The notes below the pieces were generated by a model. It was not told where the DNA came from. It saw only the letters and a program-made list of their open reading frames with translations, and searched no databases. From Corylus avellana (lineage: Eukaryota > Streptophyta > Magnoliopsida > Fagales > Betulaceae), in contig NC_081541.1 in NCBI RefSeq assembly GCF_901000735.1, positions 41,261,021 through 41,325,020 on the forward strand: a stretch of 64,000 bases of DNA. Direction: 5' to 3'. The translations under genes and the position numbers were made by a program. Below are positions 42,980 through 55,339 of the stretch, one piece after another (positions within the stretch are counted from its first letter, which is position 1; each line of letters begins with the position of its first letter).

Positions 42980-45900
42980 AAGATTTTTTTTTGGTTTATT
43001 TGTGTCCTTTTATTTTCTTATCAAATATAAGACAAAATGCCTTTTATATGCCAAGTTGATTTCAAGATTGAATAGATTTCATTAATAAAAATGAATGAAG
43101 ACAATACAATCATTAGAGTAGCATAATAAAGAAATGCTTTTTTGCAATCTCACATACATATCTCCAACAGCATTAGGTATTTTGCATAGTAAAAAAGTAT
43201 AATTCTTTACTTTAGCTAATATGACGATATTCTGTTGGAGCAAAAAAAATGGCAAAAATAACTGAATGTAACTAATATCTCACTTTTAACTATGTTGTTC
43301 ACATAATTTATCTACCCTTAATTAAAAATAAATAAATAATAAAAAAAGAAAAAACAAACTAAAAGTGGGTGGAGCATGTCAAATTAACGAAAATGTATGC
43401 AATAATGCAAGGATACTCAGCACAATAATAACAACATCAAATTAGTTTGGGGCGATCATGACCTAATTTTTTTTTTTTTTTCAAGATTTTTATGGAGATC
43501 ATTTAGAGTAAACCCTCAAAACTACCAAAATATTGTCAATGTCCCCCTCAAGGCTAGCAAAAATATAAAAATGCCCCTATAAATTTTTTAATAAGACAAA
43601 AATACCCCTATAAATTTGGAAAAAAACCAATCTTTTTAATTGTTTTTAAAACAGATATTTTTATTTCAAAAAAATATTTTTTTTAAAAAAATTTTGTTTT
43701 AAAAAACGAAAATTTTCAATTCGATTTTTTTTTTAAAAATTTTTTTTCTTACAAGAATGATTTTTTTTTTTTTTTTAGTATTTTTGTTTTTATTTTACTA
43801 AGAGTAGTTTGGTCATTGGCGGAAACATTGATAATGTTTTAGTAGTTTGAGTAGGACATTATTACAATTGAAAGTTTGGAAGAAACATTGTCAATTGGGT
43901 GGACTTTTCCCTAAATTAAACTAAACTAAAATAAAATAAATAATATTTATTTAATATTTAAATAGAAGGGCATCATCTAAACTTGTTGCCTTAATCAAAA
44001 TATATACATCCGGCATGCACACACCACAAAACACTATGTTTTTATGGTTATGAATTTCCAACACAGTCAATCATTTGATTTTTTTTAGAAAAATTTAAAT
44101 TTCATTTATCATCATGAAGCTAGAACTTATTGCTCTTAACAATACAATTAGAAATCTCAAATCTTTTTAATCAAACTGCACCCTAGATTAATCCAAGGCT
44201 CAAAATTATACCACCTCTCCCAAAATTCTAGATTTTTTTTTTTTCTGAGCAGCTTCTACACTTGAGACTTTTTGCACAATATGTAGAAGGTCTCATGGTC
44301 AACATTAAATTGGTTCCATTAAGATTAATATGTAGAAGGTCTTTAGAATTAGTACCAACAAGAAGCATGCTATTGCCTCGTCTTAAGGCAACTTCAGATG
44401 TCTGTCTAGATCTTCTTTATAACATAGGAAAATATGTGTCTCTATGTACTTCTTCGGACCAAGTTTTCATGTCATAAAGAAAAAAACAAAATAAAAAATT
44501 TAAAACACGTTAATATAAAATAAATATGATAAATGTACATTAATGCTTCTACTAACTATGTGTTGCTTGTCATGATATGGGTTATTTTAAAGAATTTGGT
44601 TAAGAATTAAACAGTTAGATATGTATAAGACACAAATGTCTAATTCTGATTAATCATCCATAAAATTAGTTGAAGCAATATTATTTGGTGTTCGGTAAAA
44701 CAGAGAAATGTCTTATCTTGTTAATTTTTCCGCAATTGTTAAAATCTTGACTTAATTTTCATGTCAATTTATCGGAAATAGTGGTCCTGGATATTCAAGG
44801 CGGCCCTTCCCTTTACTTATTGGCTTAAAAAAAAAAAAAAAAAAAAAAAAAAGTGGCCTTTTTTACTTTTGAAAAACCATGACGTACTGTAATCTTTTTT
44901 GGAAAAGTTGACACAACACAATAATGCCACCACCCCCAATAGTGGTACCTGTTTTTTTTTGGAGTCTATCCGCAGTCTTTATTTTTATAGGACTCTTTTG
45001 TTTATAAAAAGACTCATTTTTATAGGACTCTTTTGTTTGGATCAGACAAGACCTCCATGTGTTAAAAGAGTAATGCGAGAAAAAGTATAATTTTATGTCA
45101 TTTTCATTTTATTGGGTTGATGTGTAGTATTCAATTCATTAGACTTTGAATCAGCTTTTATTAGGCATATGATACTATGGAAGAATACTAGTCTATTCTT
45201 ATAAAGTATAATTAGTTGCTAAGAAAAATTGTCCATACTTACCCAGATTGAGAGTGTTAGATGATTATTTATTATAATCAGAAATCAGAAAAGAAGGCTA
45301 GCTTTGCGGGTGACCCACAGCGAGGATGTCAGTACTGGTGACATTGGGTCATGACTAGACTTAAGCTTTCTTAATATTTATCCAAACAATTTAATTTTCG
45401 ACCTTTTTATTTTTTATATTACATAAATTATTTTTTATTACTATTTAAACAAAAAAACATTAATATAATTTTTTTTTTATATTCAATATTTTACTTTTTT
45501 TCTTACAGTAATCAATTTTTCAACAGTTTCTATCCACTAAATAGCAACCGTTTGTTGCCAAACAGACCCTAGTGACTATGGATCAGCAAGTCATGATCGA
45601 CCAATGGCTGGAGATGTCACCCGTGACGTTGGGTCATGACTAGACTCAGTGATTGTAGGTTACTACGTGACCCACCGTTGGGTCACCTCTTGTGACCCAC
45701 ATATCACCAAACTTACTAGGATTTTTTTTTTTTTTTTTTTTTAATAGTTGAGGATATTTTGTTAATTTTAAAAGTCTATGTTAGGATTTAACAAAAAATT
45801 ATATTACAAAAAATTTAAAAGTTCGATTCTTTAAATTAAAAATTTTTAAAATTTGGAGAAATAATTTTAAAATGCGTAAAAATTCAAAGAGTTTAGTGAG

Positions 45901-46320
45901 AAGTTTGTTTTTAAAAATAACATATGTAAGTCTTCAAAAGGTAGGTAAATCGGTTAGAAACGATAGCTCTTGAAGCGAAGGTACTAAATCAAATTATTTT
46001 TTATTTTTTCCTTTTTCTTATCTCTTGTGTGAACATCTTAAAATTATATATATTAACGGATAAGGAGGAGGTTAGTTTTCAACTGACCAGAGATAAGATA
46101 TTCATGCAAAAGAGAGAGGAGGAGGAGGTTACTCTTTTAAACAGTATTTTATATGTGTAATTTTACAAGTTTCTCTTGTATCCCTCTTGAGTTTCTCCAA
46201 TAATGATGTGACTATTAAAATCATCATTTAATCAAAATTTAATAATAATCAATCACAAGTTCAATGGTGATTTTAATAGTCGCATCATTCTTGGAGGGAC
46301 TCAAAAGAACATAAAAGAGA
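42980..46320. repeat. Segmental duplication, copy II (first part)
   Basis: Collinear with 33010-36960. It lacks the SINE at 35100 and the 34435-34840 stretch. Its poly(A) run at 44829-44852 replaces AATAAAATAAAAT repeats in copy I. Non-coding. Confidence 0.8.
43495..43925. mobile_element. Internally deleted copy of the 33535-34085 element
   Basis: Both arms are kept (AAACTACCAAAATATTGTCAATG; GACAATGTTTCTTCCAAAC in reverse), with a shorter AT-rich centre. Confidence 0.5.
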
Positions 46321-48225
46321 CTTATATATATATATATATAATTAAAAATAGAGCGTCGTACTTTTTCAATAGATAAGAGAATACTATTTAAAAATACTAA
46401 CTAGCATTTCACTTTTATTATAAAGACTTATCATTCATCTATTTCTTTTTCAAATCTATCATTATATATGTAAGATAAAAAATATTAAAAAATATATAAA
46501 TAGAGATTAATGAAATACTGATAAAAGAATCAAAAGATGAAAAAATAGCATTGTCGAATTGGATTAGTTATCTCTATTTCTATTACGGAGACCACGTGAT
46601 TTGCCTGATATGGAGATGAGGATCGAGGCAGATGGAGATTTGGAAATTGGATGGATTCTCGTCAACATATTATTATTGTATCATCTCTCTTCTCTCTCTT
46701 TGTTTTGTTTTATTTTTCTAATTATAATACCATATATGTTGGTCCATCTGTCACATTTATTAATGGTCCATTCTGTAGTGAAAGTGGGTTACAAGGATCC
46801 TCTACTTAAAAAAAAAAAAAAAAAGTTTACAAGGATCCGCTCCATCTGTCCAGGTTGGGTTTAGTGGGCAGATTATTTTACGAAGCAAGTTTCTTTATCT
46901 AGCTCTCTCAATCATGCACATATGTGTGATGTATGCATATCTTACGTAATTTGTTTGTTTGTTTTTTTCCCCCTAAAGAAAGTGGTACCTTTTCCTACAC
47001 AGGAGGACGAAGGACCACTCACGTGTTTCACTCCATGCAAAAATGTGCAACCGAACAAATAATTATATTGTGGCAGAAAATATATGAATCTTTTTCAGAA
47101 ATAATGAACTCTTATATATAGGATTTATTTAATAAAAAAAATCATGTTTAATCAATCTTTTTATCTTCAATATTAGACTATTTTTTATAAAAAAAATTTT
47201 AGTGAAAATTTCCGGCTTTTCGTTAATATCAAAATAGCATAACTTTCTCGACACATACAATATCATAAATAAAATACGAGTATTCTTCCATTCAAATTTG
47301 CTCTTTAAGATTGCTAAATTGCCTTCTTTACTAGTCTATGAGTAGCATGTTTGCATCCCTGATCTTGATGTGTGTGACACTCCATGATCAGAAAGAAGTA
47401 ACATCTTTACACCCTCAATCAATTGGCCATACTAGCTCCAAGATTGTCATTACATCCTCAAGGCAATTACATTCACATCCATCGCATCTACTTGCAGCAT
47501 TATATTCATGATTTTCTAGAAATAGTCCATCAAAATTAGGTCTTAGTGGAATAAAATCCATGTTTTGGTCAAGAACGCCAAGTTGAGTTCAACCAATTAG
47601 CCTGTCTACAAGAACATGCAAGGAAAATACTTGAAAATGACATTTACCATGCAAGTCACAGAAAACACATAACACCAACCCACTTTGAATGAGAAACTTA
47701 CATATATACTCCGAAGAATAGAATTAGTAACATAAATGTTTCCTATTTTTCATTTTTCTATGAACGCGCTAATCCAATCCCATGGTGTGGATCCACCACA
47801 ATTGGCCACCATCCATCAACCAACAGAATCTAATGTTATCTCTTTTCCTGGCCCTGTGTAAAGATAAGGATAAAAAAACGAGAAAAAAAGTTTCCACTAT
47901 ACCAAATGATTTGTCCTTTCATTTTTCAAGTCTGCTTTTTTTTCGAAATATGATCACTTTCTTTGAGTCCTTTAATCCAGTCACGTCGATTGGAATCCAC
48001 CGCAATCGGCTTCATTAAACCAAGCAACGGAATCTGAAGCTATCGCTTTTCATTATGTAAAGAAAAGTTCAAAATACAAAAAAAAAAAAAAAAAAAAAAA
48101 AAAAGGAGATTTTGTAATGAAACCGAAGACTTTGGTTTAAGTCACTTTCTATGTTGTTTATCTCTAATAATAATTAATAAACATGTGTCGGTATATAATT
48201 AAAGGATGACAAAATAACATGAGTA
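46321..48225 (+). repeat. Upstream unit, copy in segment II
   Basis: Leader at 46370, G-box segment at 46591, altered palindrome at 46927-46949, then the tail to about 48225. A few percent diverged from 38980-42778, with an extra 60-bp stretch near 46800-46860. Confidence 0.75.
46927..46949. promoter_or_regulatory. Diverged ACGT-core site
   Basis: TGATGTATG, five bases, CTTACGTAA: the right half-site is kept and the left half-site has lost its ACGT. Confidence 0.35.
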
Positions 48226-48842
48226 GTGGTGGGTCAAGGGTCTCATGAAAATTCTCAAACGGTTGGGCACACAGTAAAACGTGAGTTCGAATCTCACAAA
48301 GAGAATACAAAAGCTTGATTAGTGTTACCTGCTTTCGATTCTGTTGAGGTTCAATAATACCGTTCTACTCATTTGGACGGCTCTTAGAACATACCTTGAA
48401 GGGTGTGATTTTGAAAGAATTTAGCCTCCCTCACTAAACACCAATTGGTTTTCAGATGAGATGGTCAAAGGCATAATCCAACAAATTTCACTGATGTCTT
48501 GTTGAGACTGAGTACCAACAATTTCCCACTATCTAGGCTCCGTACCTCGTTGGTTCCAAGAGGATAGGTACTACTATTATCATGTCATGCATGTAGAATA
48601 GTCACAATTAGTTGTTGCTTTTTCCTACCATTTTCAATTAGAAGAAACAAATTGTTTGTGAAAATAACTTTTTTAGTAACTAATATTTCTCTAATCATAT
48701 GCCAACACATATCAAAAAGTTGTAAAATAATTATACTTAGTCTCATTTATGAGGTTGCAAATATTTGATGTTGAAATAACACACTCCAACTAACCATTCA
48801 ACTTGTTGTAACTAGGGCAATAAATGTTAAATTACCAGTTTT
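48226..48842. repeat. SINE-like repeat and tail of segment II
   Basis: GTGAGTTCGAATCTCAC at 48279 is shared with 42832. The part at 48570-48790 (GGAATAACACACTCC-like, ATGAGGTTGCAAATATTTG) recurs inverted at 60440-60720. No gene. Confidence 0.55.
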
Positions 48843-49001
48843 TCTAAAAGCTTAAGATGATAAGAATAAATAAATTTAATCACTTAATCATACTTTAGCA
48901 CCCCCCCTCACGTGTGGGCTCAAACTCACTTTTAATAGATAAGGCTCAACATATGAAATATTTAATTTAAATGGGGATGATTTGACAGAGTTAAGGTTCG
49001 A
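48843..49001 (-). mobile_element. tRNA-related SINE-like repeat, cut by gap
   Basis: TTTAATCACTTAATCATAC, CCCCCCCTCACGTGTGGGCTC and GTTAAGGTTCGA match 25825-26010 and inverted 63690-63830. Confidence 0.4.
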
Positions 49002-49101
49002 NNNNNNNNNNNNNNNNNNNNNNNNNNNNNNNNNNNNNNNNNNNNNNNNNNNNNNNNNNNNNNNNNNNNNNNNNNNNNNNNNNNNNNNNNNNNNNNNNNN
49101 N
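49002..49101. other. Assembly gap of unknown size (100 N)
   Basis: Unlike the other 100-N gaps, no repeated sequence was seen across it. It probably hides the left part of the LTR element. Confidence 0.95.
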
Positions 49102-50803
49102 CACTTGCTTTTTATTTACAATCTTAGAACAAATAAAATTGTTTGCTCCTCCTTTCATTTTATTTCTTAGTTCTAGTCAAATACCATATAGCCTAGATCT
49201 TTCTTGTAGTGTTCAAGCGTTTTTCTAAAACTAGCTACCTAGAGAAGATTTGGTGGAGTTTTACTTCTAAAGGATTATTGGGTAAGTGTTTCTTGTATAA
49301 ATATCATGATTTATTGCTTTTATTACTTGTCCTCATTTAATTGTTTAAAGACCCAATAAAGTGTATAATGTAAAATAAAGTAATGGATACAAGTGAATTA
49401 ATAATAAAGAGTTAGTGGACAAAATCAATTAAGGACTTATAATATTATCTATATATTATTTACTTTACAGTATTTACATTCAGTCATTTCTTTTATGTCA
49501 TTTAAATTTCTGTTCATATTTCTGGCGGTAAGGATCATTTGATCTCATTCCCGAAATATGCATTTAACATTTACATTCAGTCATTTCTTTTATGTCATTT
49601 AAATTTCTGTTCATATTTCTGGCGGTAAGGACCATTTGATCTCATCCCCGAAATATGCATTTAACATTTACATTCAGTCATTTAACTAGTTATAAATGAC
49701 TATCTTAGATTAATATAATAAAATGAGTAAATAAAGATGAAGTAACGGATAATAAATAAATATAAAAAGATGAGGGTCTTTAAACAATTTTATTATTGGA
49801 GGATGAACTAAGTATTGTTTGTATGTATGTATTATGTGCAGAAGTGGAGCAAAATACTACACTAAGGAGTGTAAGTATGGATATACTTACTGAGTACTAG
49901 CTTTGTTTTATTGTTATAGGAATTCTTATTTTGTCTTATTGATATAATTTTACAATACAACTGCTGCATAATGTGTCTAATAAAATGGGCTGATAAGATA
50001 GCCACCTTAAGAACAAGCTGGGTGGATTACCGCGAGGAACTGTCGGTATCTCAGTGGATGGGGGTATATAACCGTCCAAAAGGCCTAATATATAACTAAG
50101 CTGGGGCGGTGTAATTGCCAGCACCAAACAGGTAAACCTCTAAAGTGTGAGGGACATAACGGACGTAAGCGGGCTGAGAGCTCATGAGAAGAGGTGTGAA
50201 GAAAGATTATCATAAAACACAAACTAATCTGTCATTACGCTGCATTCACAACTCATTCATTATTATATATTTTAGTCTTTAATCTTATTTGTTCAAACTA
50301 GTCTTTTTAGTCTTTATATCTAGGAAAATAGATTACTCACTTGTTTGCCTATGTAAATATGATAACGTCATCTTTATATAGATCTTGATGCAAGGATAGA
50401 AAGTGAGGACGATGGTCCTTTTACTGGTTTTGATGGTTGATAGACCATCTGCTGCAGGATTTATGCTTACTCTATGGAGCAAATCTCATTTATGTTAATC
50501 GCTTTTATTATGTATGGTGATGTGTGTAAACTTAATAAATATTACTATGTTAATTTAGGTGCCGTCTGTGGCATATATTTGGTACACCTAGTGTGTACAT
50601 ATGTTGTAATGAAAACCATGTTTCTATTTTATTTAATAATATATCACCTCGAGGTATTTCAGTCAGCTCAACTGTGTTGTGTAAGTTAATCCTAGGTCAT
50701 AGAAAAAGAAAAAAATATACATACTCCGCTGTAAGATTGTATTTTCTAAAGTTGCAGCGTCACGACTTCGATATTTGCTAGTTCAAATATCGGGGCGTTA
50801 TCA
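49102..50803 (+). mobile_element. Gypsy-type LTR (solo or truncated) inserted in a DUF247 gene
   Basis: The right end reads GATATTTGCTAGTTCAAATATCGGGGCGTTATCA; the CGGGGCGTTA-CA style terminus is typical of many plant Gypsy LTRs. Upstream are CTTACTGAGTACTAG and a TCTCATYCCCGAAATATGC motif, common in such LTRs, and AATAAA-like signals near 50535. No gag/pol domain is visible. The right border coincides with loss of DUF247 homology. The left border may lie in the gap; a candidate AGTAA-TGGATAC start at 49379 would give a 5-bp duplication with AGTAA at 50804-50808, but this is not secure. Confidence 0.6.
49472..49684. repeat. 97-bp tandem repeat, about 2.2 copies, inside the LTR
   Basis: ATTTACATTCAGTCATTT starts at 49472, 49569 and 49666. 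The first two units differ at only a few bases (GGATCATTTGAT versus GGACCATTTGAT). Confidence 0.9.
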
Positions 50804-51339
50804 AGTAATATCAAGTCTTGTCGTATACCAGTTCTCAGCCATGGTTGAGTTGATATGTAATCATTTTCTTTTTCACGGGTCCTTGGGAAGGGCTCATCAT
50901 TTTGATCGTCAATACCATTTTCAAGTACGTATTTATAAAACCTCAAGAAAAGCTCAATTATAAAGATGGCATCCAATAGAATCATCTTCACAAAATGTGT
51001 ACTACTGAGCCTACAGTCTTCTAAATAGCAATGACGGATTTTTACTTCATTGTCTTGAATGATCTTTAGAAGATCCTCATTGCTCTTTCCTGTCTGATAC
51101 AAGAAATCCTTCAAATATCTCAATTTGTGCATTTTCATGTCCCTCAATTCATTTTCGCCGCGATGAAAGGGGCCTATTGAAACTAAATTAGGAGTGTAGG
51201 CTTCTTTATTTACCTTGCGCAGATTTTTGGGAACCCGGTAGATACAGCACCCAGGCCAGAGAGCAGGCTCCATGACCAGTGGAACATCAATGAGCACATC
51301 GTTGCTTTCAAGTTCTTTTCCAATGGGATCATTAGCCAT
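50796..51339 (-). pseudogene. DUF247 gene truncated by an LTR
   Basis: Starts with ATG at 51339 after an acceptor (TCACTAG) and reads M-A-N-D-P-I-G-K-E-L. Then come L-I-D-V-P-L-V-M-E-P-A-L-W-P-G-C-C-I-Y-R-V-P (17-37), Y-T-P-N-L-V-S-I-G-P-F-H (48-59), I-L-L-D-A-I-F-I-I-E-L-F (120-131) and D-L-I-L-L-D (175-180). The frame leaves the family there and ends 17 codons later in LTR sequence. The N-terminal half is intact and in frame, so the insertion may be recent. The remaining roughly 250 codons were not found to the left, so they lie in the gap or are deleted. It is closest in style to the copy at 27225-28696 (C-C-I-Y-R-V). Confidence 0.88.
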
Positions 51340-51734
51340 CTTTTCCGTTCCTCAAGCTTGTTATCCTAGTGACAAACAAACAACAATTAGTGGACGTATA
51401 TTAGTATCGATCGAATAAGCTCCAGAGCTTATTTCAGTAGACAACAATATTAGCAGTAGTGTCATCAATTTTCATATTCAACTTGTGATCAACTTGTTAT
51501 AAATTAAACTTTTAGAATTGTACAACTTGTGAGCCCAATATCACACCTTAAAATATGCTACAAATTAATGATCAACTTGTGCGCATGTAGTTATGTCCCT
51601 AAGAAATGCTACTCATTTCAATTTTGACTCTAAAGTTAATCAATTGCGTCTTGATGAATTTTGGAGAAAAAAAAAAATTAGTGAAAAATTTTCAGGTGAA
51701 GCAATATATATATTTTTCTAATTCAAGGCAGAAA

Positions 51735-51926
51735 ATGGTTACAAGGGAGGAGATCGATGCAATATTGACAGCTAGAGGCAGATGTGCTAAATTTTTCTGG
51801 AATTCATTCCACGTCAAAGTTGAAAGGGCCAAAAGAAAAGCTGCTGAAATTGTGATGAAAATGAACACTCACATAAAAATTGTAAAGTTTGAATATAAAT
51901 TAGTAGAAGGAACAAATCATATTTAG
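51735..51926 (+). CDS. Small unrecognised frame, duplicated at 55536-55727
   Basis: From an ATG at 51735 the frame reads M-V-T-R-E-E-I-D-A-I-L-T-A-R-G-R-C-A-K-F-F, is rich in Lys and Glu, and ends at E-G-T-N-H-I. The duplicate keeps the frame open with a few amino-acid changes, although its first residue is I instead of M. No family recognised. It may be a fragment of a mobile element, and coding status is doubtful. Confidence 0.2.
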   Translation: MVTREEIDAILTARGRCAKFFWNSFHVKVERAKRKAAEIVMKMNTHIKIVKFEYKLVEGTNHI

Positions 51927-54659
51927 TTCTTAGGTTTTCATTTGATTTGAGTTTTCAATTTTAAGAATAAGGTCCTTAGGTTTTGCACAAGTTTAAAATT
52001 AGTACCTTTATCATTTTACCATCAAAATTAACAGTTTTTCTATCACATGTGTTTCATTTGACACGTCAATGTTCATTTCAACACCCCAATGTAATGTCAC
52101 ACCAATGGAACCGAAGGCTTTTATTACTATGGGTTTGCTCTTTTAGATTATTAGGTTTTGTATTTACCTAAGTTCTACATCCCAGATTGATTTTTTTTTT
52201 TCCTAAGAATGACTTAACACTTGTTGACGTGGCATTGCACTGGAGTGTTTATGACATGTGAAATGAAACATGTAATAGTTGACAAACAATTAACTTTGAC
52301 GGTAAAATGACAAATCAACATATTTTAAACTTAAGCAAAACTTAAGGAATGTATAGTTAAAATTGAAAACTTTATGGCTAAATTCAAATCAGATGATAAG
52401 TTGATAACCTATGGGCTATATATGGTTTTTCCCCTAGTAGAAACCCAAAACTATGTTTCAAATAGTTCAAAATCTTATGGCAATTTGGTTGAACAAGAAA
52501 AATCATACGAGGATGGCAAGGTATGATTTCTTTAGGAAAAAAAAAAAAAAACCGAAACACCATTGGGTTTTAGACTATGTATATATTATTCTTGAGAGGT
52601 GTTACATATATATTCATTTTTTGTTTTTTTCAAATTTATCATTGAACATGTAAAACTTATATGTAGTCTTATAAATTTAATAATAAATTTATTCATCTTT
52701 TATACGGAGATAAATAAGAGATAAAAGGAAAAAAACATAAATATCAAACATTTCTCATTATTTTTACGCCATTGCCATTGTGAATGCCCTTCCTCTTCGT
52801 TTACGGGTCAATCCTAGGTTTAGAATCTCGATCTGTCAGATGTCTGCCACACCAACTGTAATCGTGTGCGCATCGGCCCTTCAGCCAACAAAGCCAGCAT
52901 GGACAGGACATAACAACCTGTTGTGAAGACCCTTCTTTTATGGGTCAATATTAGGTTTAAAGAAAGACTCTTAATTAATTTCCTACTGTAATAATTTCGT
53001 TCAAGTCTTCGGAAATATCAAATTATTGATAATTGTTAAGTCATACATCCGTTAAAAATATCTATTAAATAGTACAAGCAAGTTGCTCTTAATCTACTGA
53101 ACACTAATGAACAAATTCTATGAATATATTGGTTAGTAATAATTAAGCAATTTCTTTTTAGGCTTAATTAAATCAAGCAATTTGCACTTAATATATATTG
53201 ATATTGATCCAACTCCATCGACATTTGACTGTGCCTTCGAACCAAACATGCTTTTGACATCTACTTTTTTTTTTTTTTTTCCTATGAAAATAATCGGGAG
53301 AGCTACTACTTTGATCACTAATCTTTAATTATGCAACAGAAATTAATAGCGTGTGAAGTGAGCCCTTAAAATTAGTTATTAAAATTCACATGTACTGTAA
53401 TTTCTTGGATAAAAATATCAATTCCAGAAAACAATTTTCTCTTTCTTTCCTATCATAAAAACTTTGGCTTCGAATAAATTTCTTCTTTTCGAAGGGCAAA
53501 AAAATAACAACGTTAACATTTGTGTGCTCTAATTACCCCTAGAAATATTATTTCCTTGCCGTCAAAAAACAAGAAGAACGCTTGCAAGAACATTTCTTTA
53601 ACCAATAATTAATGTTACTCTTAACACGCATTTGTCGCACATTAATACGGGCTGACGTGAAAATGTTTTAAGTAGCTTATACCCTTTTTTTTTTTTTTAA
53701 AGTGCTTAACATAAAAAGTCACTTAAAACACACCACATCAATGTTATATAAATATAATACATGAGTGTAAAAAGTACTATTACTCTTAATTGATATCGGA
53801 TGCAAGTATATGCATATTGCATGATTTCCCAGGCTGTCAATCACCTTTGGGTTTGATAGAGAAAGAAAGTTTTCCCTCTCAACTTCTGACAAAAATGACA
53901 TGATTTCTCTTTCCAATTCTTAAGTAATGTAGACAGATTTGAGAGGGTTGTTTGCCAATGGACCAAAAAAAAGCCTCATACTATTTATCTCAAATTCAAC
54001 TCTCAACATTCTTACTTTTTACATTACATTAATCACATTTTACTTTTATTTAAATAAAAAAATCACTAAAAAAACAAAATTTTTCATTTTTCCATATTAA
54101 ACATTTGTATTTTTTTTTTTTTTTACATCAATCAAATATTGTTACAGTTGCAGACCACTAAACAAACAAAGTCCATTGGCAAATAGCCCCGAGGATACAT
54201 AAACTATCAACTATTAAAAGAAAAAGTACTATCCAAAAAAGAAATGGGGTCTTGCTTTTATGGCTGTTGCAATTATTTCTTCCCTTCAATACCATCTTTG
54301 TAAGTTTTTTTGGACTATTAATTACAATTTTATATTTATGGCATGTCTATCTTCTTACAATATACTGATCATTTATTTGGTCTTCGAAATACTTTCTTAG
54401 AATATACCGAATTATAACATGTTCAATTGCTTATAACTCTGCTTGAAGGAAACTAGGTTGGAAAGTTTTGTTGGGACTTGCATTGAGGAGGTTGAAGCTT
54501 GAAGTTTCAAATCCCTTGGCTGGTGAAAGAGTCAGCAACAATCTTGCTCTTGCGGATTTGGTAGTCTTGTCAGTACTGGGTTTTGACATTATCAGCAACG
54601 GCTACGGCTAGTTGTCAATCGAAAATATCAATTAAGATCGATATTTTTCGATAAGCACT

Positions 54660-55239
54660 ACCAGCGAAAAAAAACAAATGATAGAATTCTCTATTGGCTG
54701 AAATACGAACACTCCACAGAAGCTAAAACACACCGACTTCCATACTATTTTGACAGGAAGGATATCACAACCCAAACAAGATCTTACAACATAGAGCTGA
54801 GTAACAGGATCCAGCTACCACAATCTCAACACATAGTTTGTTAATTAGAGAAGCCACTGCAGCGTTGCTACCAAGTACCAAGATTGTTAACAATCACCTT
54901 CTTTTCAACAAGCAAAGCTACATCTTTTTTATTGTCGATAAGATAGTCCAATAGCGCAACATAATTGCAAATGTAAGTATTAAATCGATAATGACATTGC
55001 TCTAGTGCCATATATAAGCCGTGAAGAAGAAAGAAAAGAAGCTAATTCTCGAGTAATATCAAGTCATGTTGTATACAGATTGCCATCCATGGTTTACTAG
55101 ATATGTAATCTTTCTTTTTCTCACGTTTCCTTATGAAGAGCTCAATTATAAAGATACCATCCAATAGAATCATGTTTATAAACTCTTTACTGTTGTGCTC
55201 AAAAGTCCGTGAATAGCAATGACGGATTTTTACTTTGTT
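54660..55239 (-). pseudogene. Deleted DUF247 pseudogene (left copy, cut by gap)
   Basis: Minus strand from the gap: N-K-V-K-I-R-H-C-Y-S-R-T-F, I-L-L-D-G-I-F-I-I-E-L-F-I-R, D-L-I-L-L-E-N. It then jumps directly to L-V-A-L-L-D-Y-L-I-D-N-K-K-D-V-A-L-L-V-E-K-K-V-I-V-N-N-L, losing about 200 codons. A broken C-terminal part and a 3'-UTR-like AACACACCGACTTCC follow. The C-terminal membrane segment is absent. Confidence 0.85.
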
Positions 55240-55339
55240 NNNNNNNNNNNNNNNNNNNNNNNNNNNNNNNNNNNNNNNNNNNNNNNNNNNNNNNNNNNNN
55301 NNNNNNNNNNNNNNNNNNNNNNNNNNNNNNNNNNNNNNN
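55240..55339. other. Assembly gap of unknown size (100 N)
   Basis: The left side ends GACGGATTTTTACTTTGTT, which is found uninterrupted at about 58889-58907. Confidence 0.95.

Larger units (their letters stand above)
51532..55239. repeat. 3.6-kb duplicated block, left copy
   Basis: Collinear with 55340-58907. The first 2.6 kb differ by several percent and small indels. The last 1.07 kb (from about 54160) is essentially identical (one difference noticed, near 55038/58705). It ends at a 100-N gap. A small frame and a DUF247 pseudogene lie inside. Confidence 0.8.

Noticed and set aside
49472..49684. CRISPR-like or satellite array
   Set aside because: A direct tandem repeat of 97 bp with no spacers, only about 2.2 units, inside an LTR of a plant genome.
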